From assembly GCA_023251215.1 (NCBI GenBank), contig JAHEZF010000046.1:1-9679 (forward strand): a stretch of 9,679 nucleotides of DNA. Reading direction: 5' to 3'. Shown here one piece after another: positions 6,046 to 9,679 of this stretch (within the stretch, counting starts at the first letter, position 1; each line of letters begins with the position of its first letter). The notes beneath the pieces were generated by a model, which had not been told where the DNA came from, ran no database searches, and was given only the letters and a program-made list of their open reading frames with translations. Source of the DNA: Sphingobacteriales bacterium. GTDB taxonomy: Bacteria > Bacteroidota > Bacteroidia > Chitinophagales > Chitinophagaceae. A program made the translations under genes and the position numbers.

Positions 6046-6969
6046 ATGAAAGACATCAGGACTACATTGATACTATTGCTTTCTGTGGGGCTTGTAAGCA
6101 CATGGGTGTATCATCTCTACGATAAAACGATTTATAGTAAAAGGCGGACCGAAGTATATATTAAAGATTCTGCCGCAGTAGCCGATGGCATCAGGGATTC
6201 GCTGCAAAAAATTTATTCAGTTGCCATTACCGGGCTGGATAGCCAGCTTACGGAAACCAAAACAAATGCAGACTCGTTAAAGATCCAGATGAACACTAAG
6301 CTGGGAGAGATTTACAAATTAAAAAATGAGATCGGTGCTATTTTGAAAAACCGGGGATCTACAAGGGCCGACCTGAATATAGCCCGGCAAAAGATCAGTG
6401 AACTGCAACAAAAAACAGATGAACTGCGTACTCAAAATTCAGATATGGAAGAAGAAAAGAACCAGTTGAATGCAGTACTGGAACAACTGACAACGGATAT
6501 GAAAGGACTTGAACAAAATATAAAACGACTGGGTGAAGAAAATAAAGTTCTTATGGAGAAGGTTAATATGGCTTCGATCTTTGTTGCTTCCGAATTAAAG
6601 CTTTCTGCTGTAACATTGAAAAATCAAAAAGAGCAGGAAACAAACCAGGCAAAAAAAGTAACAAAGCTTGTCGCTTCTTTTGCTGTTCAGAATAATATCA
6701 GCGAAGATAAAAATGCGGATGTGTATGTGGTGGTAACAGAACCTAATGGGCAAATATTACGAAATACAGTATGGGAATCCGGGTCGTTTGATACCCGCAA
6801 CGAAGGGAAAAAAAATTATACCCTGAAAATGCACTTTGAATACGAGAAAGGAGAAACAAAACACTTACTCTCCTCGCTGAATGCCGACAGCTACGAACCA
6901 GGAAATTATACGATGCAGGTTTATCACAATGGCGTGATGATAGGAAAAACAATTAAAATGCTGGAGTAA
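6046..6969 (+). CDS. Single-TM coiled-coil protein with C-terminal beta domain (paralogue 2)
   Basis: Family not recognised. From the ATG at 6046 the product is 307 residues: short MKDIR tail, membrane segment (about 7-25, ending HLYDK), coiled coil (about 40-172), and C-terminal beta-rich domain (about 174-305) with VASFAVQN, DVYVVVTEPNGQI, YTLKMHFEYEKGE and NYTMQVYHNGVMIGK. I chose 6046 because the alternative TTG at 5965 adds 27 residues that do not resemble an export signal and would bury the membrane segment, and because the ATG start aligns the membrane segment with its paralogue at 3610. It lacks that protein's 24-residue polar N-terminal tail. KRR just after the membrane segment weakens the usual positive-inside argument, so the segment could also be an uncleaved signal anchor of uncertain orientation. 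It ends before a terminator shared with the convergent receptor gene and may be co-transcribed with the Ppx-like gene. Confidence 0.83.
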   Translation: MKDIRTTLILLLSVGLVSTWVYHLYDKTIYSKRRTEVYIKDSAAVADGIRDSLQKIYSVAITGLDSQLTETKTNADSLKIQMNTKLGEIYKLKNEIGAILKNRGSTRADLNIARQKISELQQKTDELRTQNSDMEEEKNQLNAVLEQLTTDMKGLEQNIKRLGEENKVLMEKVNMASIFVASELKLSAVTLKNQKEQETNQAKKVTKLVASFAVQNNISEDKNADVYVVVTEPNGQILRNTVWESGSFDTRNEGKKNYTLKMHFEYEKGETKHLLSSLNADSYEPGNYTMQVYHNGVMIGKTIKMLE

Positions 6970-6995
6970 ACAACTTATATAAACAGAAAAAAAAT

Positions 6996-7020
6996 AAGGT
7001 CCCGGTGATTCGGGACCTTT
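6996..7020. terminator. Bidirectional terminator between convergent genes
   Basis: AAGGTCCCG (6996-7004) and CGGGACCTT (7011-7019) form a perfect 9-bp stem around a 6-base loop. An A-run (about 6987-6994) on the left gives an eight-T tail on the minus strand, and TTTATA follows on the right. It serves the coiled-coil gene ending at 6969 and the receptor gene ending at 7047. Confidence 0.88.
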
Positions 7021-7046
7021 ATACTTAAAATCCTTTTTTAATTTTC

Positions 7047-9679
7047 TCAGAAAATATTGTATCCATAGCTAATATAATATAATCCACCTACAGCAGGGCT
7101 GCCAAAACCAGTACGATAGTAGTTATTCCCAAGGTTAGTACCGCCAACACGGAATGTACTCTTGGTTGACGGTGGACGATATGAAACCTGTGCGTCAACC
7201 CAGGCAAAATAAGGCAATGTGCCTGTTACAAAAGTTCCTTCATAAAAGTTATTATCCTGCCATTTTGTTACTATATTAAAGCCTACATTATGACAAACGT
7301 TATCATTGCGCATACCGATATTGAAACGGTACTTGGGAGCATTGAAGAAAGTAACAACACCGGCCGGCACATTCCTTAACTCATCAGAGAAAACATTGCC
7401 ATAGACACTGTAGTTCTTGAAAAACTGGTAATCAATTCCAATTCCCCAGCCAATAGCTTTGACTTCCTGGTTTGAATTTTGAACATATGATACATTTGAA
7501 CTGCTGAACGGCGAATAAACCTCATACTTAGCGCCTGACCTTGGCTGAACTACTGCTGAATTAACGATAAAATTATTATACTTACTGTAATATACATAAG
7601 CATCAACTAATATCTTCTTATGAAGTATTCCTTTATAACCGAGTTCGTATGATTTTACAGTTTCGGGTTTTACTTCTTTATAAGTGGCTACGGTTAAACC
7701 AGAAGAATCGGCTATAGTAAGTCCACGGTATTGAATGACACTCGCTGCGGTATATCCCGGCAATGTTGAATTTAATTTATAAAAAGTCTGAAACTCAGGC
7801 AAACAACCAATAAGGGAACCGGAACCGGTGATAAGGCTGATATACTGATCCTGGTTAGTTGGGAACCGGTAGGCTGACTGATATGACAGCCTTATAAAAT
7901 TATCTTTCGCTGCCCTGATAACTGCAGTTACCCGTGGAGTAAATTTACCATTAAAATTAGTTTGTTTATCCCAGCGGCCCGAAGCGGTCAAAGTCAATGC
8001 ATCATTAAAAAGTTTTTTCCTTATCTGGGTATAAAGGCCAATTTCACTGATATCAATATTTCCCCGCTTTTTAACTTTAGTGTATCCTACACTATCTACA
8101 TTATCTGCAAAAATGGTTCCTTTGGAATTCATGACCCATTGCTTGGAACCAACGCCTGCGATCACTTCAAGTGTCTTGGAAAAATGACCCATGTCAGAAA
8201 CATTAATCTGTGCTTCAGCTCCATACAGGTCAGATCTGTCGAGGAATAAAGCTCCCCCTTTTACAATTGGTGTTGAGCGGATTTTTCTGTAAGCAGCATC
8301 GAATTGCGTAGTGCCCGGTATCAATCTTCCAACATCAGCAGCAGCCCGGGCATTGTTGTGAATGGTTATATCGCTTTGCGCTGTTCCACCCTGGCGTCTT
8401 GTTTCTGAAAAAGTGCCGATATAAAGCGGGAACCATTGTGAACTGGGCCGGTAAGCTTCATTCAGGAAGGCCCCCAAAGCTGTGGCATTGTAAGAATCAC
8501 CAGCATTTTCCTGTGTTGTGTAAGCACGGACAAACCAGTTCTTAGATTGAACTTCAAATTTGTGCCGGCCAATTTTAAAGTTGCGGAGCGAATACCTGTC
8601 TGCTCCTGTATAAACTGTAGTGCCTGTTCCAAAATAGGTATTCCAGGAAACCTCTGTCTTGTCATCTATTTTCCAGTGGATACCGCCATTGAGTTTTACG
8701 TTGACGATATTATAATCTACAATAAGTTTTTCTTCGTAGCCTGTTCTTGATATACTGGCATTATGGTAATAATTATTTCTCATGCCGTTATAAAACGGGA
8801 ACATATTATCAATCAGAGGTTTTATTGCAGGATTATTTAAAATTGGGAGTAAGGGCCCAAATCCTGGAAATGTATAAAATCCATCCCGTTGTGCATTGGT
8901 AGGATAAACCGGGTTGCCTATAAATGCATAATAAGCGTTCAATAAATTGACAACATCCACTCCTCCTGGCACCAAAGGTATTGTAGCACCGATAATGCCT
9001 CTACGGGTTTGGTCCTGAACGAAAAAAGAAAATGCATTCATATTGGCGCTGGTTTCATCGCCATACATATTAATGCCATTGAAATTAGGATCATTATTGC
9101 GGTTACCTCCTACCACCTTGCTTAAAATCCCTATCTGTTGTTTATTACGGTAATCATCGGCCTGCCAGTCGTTTCCTTTTATCAACTCAGCACATACTTT
9201 TAAAGCGACTTTATTTTTTATCGCTTTAGCCCACCTGAATGTCCAGTTATAATAAGGGGCGGCAGTCTGGCGTTGCTTGCGGTCAACATGCATGATGCCC
9301 TGCTTTATATTATAACTTAAACCCTGGTATTTAAAAGGATTTTTACTGGAAAGAAGCACTGTTCCATTCATACCACCCGACCCATACAATGCGGATGATG
9401 CTCCGGAGAGTATTTCAACATTGTCAACATCCAGATCGGTTAAACCAACAATAGTGCTTACAGCGAAATTCAAACCCGGGGCCTGGTCGTCAATTCCAGC
9501 AACGATCTGGTTCAGGCGGGTATTGCCACTTTTTACAAAGCCACGTGTAGTAACTGTATGATTGGTTAAACTAGCCGTATGTACATCTACACCTTTCAGG
9601 TTGGTAATAGCTTCGTAAATGGTAGGCGCCGCAATATTTTTTATTGCAGAAGGGCCCATACGTTCGATAGTAACATTCG
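7047..9679 (-). CDS. TonB-dependent outer-membrane receptor (partial, start outside the window)
   Basis: The frame stays open to the window edge; the last codons before the internal Met read NVTIER, giving the Bacteroidota plug signature ERMGPSAIKN, so the ATG at 9659 is not the real start. Signal peptide and a probable CarboxypepD_reg-like N-terminal domain lie beyond. The plug is recognised by YEAITNLKGVDV, TRGF (about 50 residues on), and VEILSGASSALYGSGGMNGTV, the conserved plug end. About 750 residues of strand-rich barrel follow, with the YRFPTNQDQY stretch typical of the family's mid-barrel, ending in GYNIF with a terminal Phe as expected for the BAM-recognised last strand. It takes up a substrate across the outer membrane using TonB-ExbBD energy. 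No SusD partner is adjacent in the window, so carbohydrate uptake is not indicated; siderophore, cobalamin, peptide or other substrates remain open. Confidence 0.93.
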   Translation of the reverse strand, partial: NVTIERMGPSAIKNIAAPTIYEAITNLKGVDVHTASLTNHTVTTRGFVKSGNTRLNQIVAGIDDQAPGLNFAVSTIVGLTDLDVDNVEILSGASSALYGSGGMNGTVLLSSKNPFKYQGLSYNIKQGIMHVDRKQRQTAAPYYNWTFRWAKAIKNKVALKVCAELIKGNDWQADDYRNKQQIGILSKVVGGNRNNDPNFNGINMYGDETSANMNAFSFFVQDQTRRGIIGATIPLVPGGVDVVNLLNAYYAFIGNPVYPTNAQRDGFYTFPGFGPLLPILNNPAIKPLIDNMFPFYNGMRNNYYHNASISRTGYEEKLIVDYNIVNVKLNGGIHWKIDDKTEVSWNTYFGTGTTVYTGADRYSLRNFKIGRHKFEVQSKNWFVRAYTTQENAGDSYNATALGAFLNEAYRPSSQWFPLYIGTFSETRRQGGTAQSDITIHNNARAAADVGRLIPGTTQFDAAYRKIRSTPIVKGGALFLDRSDLYGAEAQINVSDMGHFSKTLEVIAGVGSKQWVMNSKGTIFADNVDSVGYTKVKKRGNIDISEIGLYTQIRKKLFNDALTLTASGRWDKQTNFNGKFTPRVTAVIRAAKDNFIRLSYQSAYRFPTNQDQYISLITGSGSLIGCLPEFQTFYKLNSTLPGYTAASVIQYRGLTIADSSGLTVATYKEVKPETVKSYELGYKGILHKKILVDAYVYYSKYNNFIVNSAVVQPRSGAKYEVYSPFSSSNVSYVQNSNQEVKAIGWGIGIDYQFFKNYSVYGNVFSDELRNVPAGVVTFFNAPKYRFNIGMRNDNVCHNVGFNIVTKWQDNNFYEGTFVTGTLPYFAWVDAQVSYRPPSTKSTFRVGGTNLGNNYYRTGFGSPAVGGLYYISYGYNIF

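Noticed and set aside
7962..8249. Rightward open frame inside the receptor gene
   Set aside because: It is antisense to well-supported barrel sequence and has no domain resemblance or start signal.
9657..9659. ATG as start of the TonB-dependent receptor
   Set aside because: The frame continues upstream to the window edge with residues NVTIER, which belong to the conserved plug signature, so the gene begins outside the window.

Overview
The window looks like a chromosomal stretch from a Bacteroidota member, most likely close to Chitinophagaceae; the family is an inference. It is AT-rich. Two start regions carry the TAnnTTTG -7 element typical of this phylum, and Shine-Dalgarno sequences are not evident. 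A long TonB-dependent receptor has the Bacteroidota plug signature ERMGPSAIKN, and the left edge opens an FtsE-like ATPase directly behind purM.

Left part (1-3373) is housekeeping. On the minus strand purM (AIR synthase) is followed after about 40 bases by the first codons of an FtsE-like ABC ATPase that runs out of the window. Divergently, ribF (riboflavin kinase/FAD synthetase) reads rightward and converges on holA (DNA polymerase III delta). A 7-base tandem repeat (TATTCAA family) occurs twice: in frame inside purM, and between the divergent purM and ribF starts, where it forms part of the purM promoter.

Middle part (3610-6969) is the least explained and most interesting. Three rightward genes encode, in order, a single-TM coiled-coil protein, an exported protein with the motif order of the Ppx/GppA (exopolyphosphatase/guanosine pentaphosphatase) ASKHA fold, and a second coiled-coil protein clearly paralogous to the first. 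A strong 15-bp terminator follows the first gene. A weaker hairpin lies between the second and third, and a terminator shared with the convergent gene closes the set. A Ppx-like fold outside the cytoplasm, flanked by two paralogous membrane-anchored coiled-coil proteins, is my candidate for an undescribed envelope system. Its function is not known from the sequence.

Right part (7047-9679) is a minus-strand TonB-dependent outer-membrane receptor. The plug and whole barrel are present, but the signal peptide and any N-terminal regulatory domain lie beyond the window. No tRNA, rRNA, CRISPR array, transposase or integration site was seen, and no gene-free stretch exceeds 300 bases.
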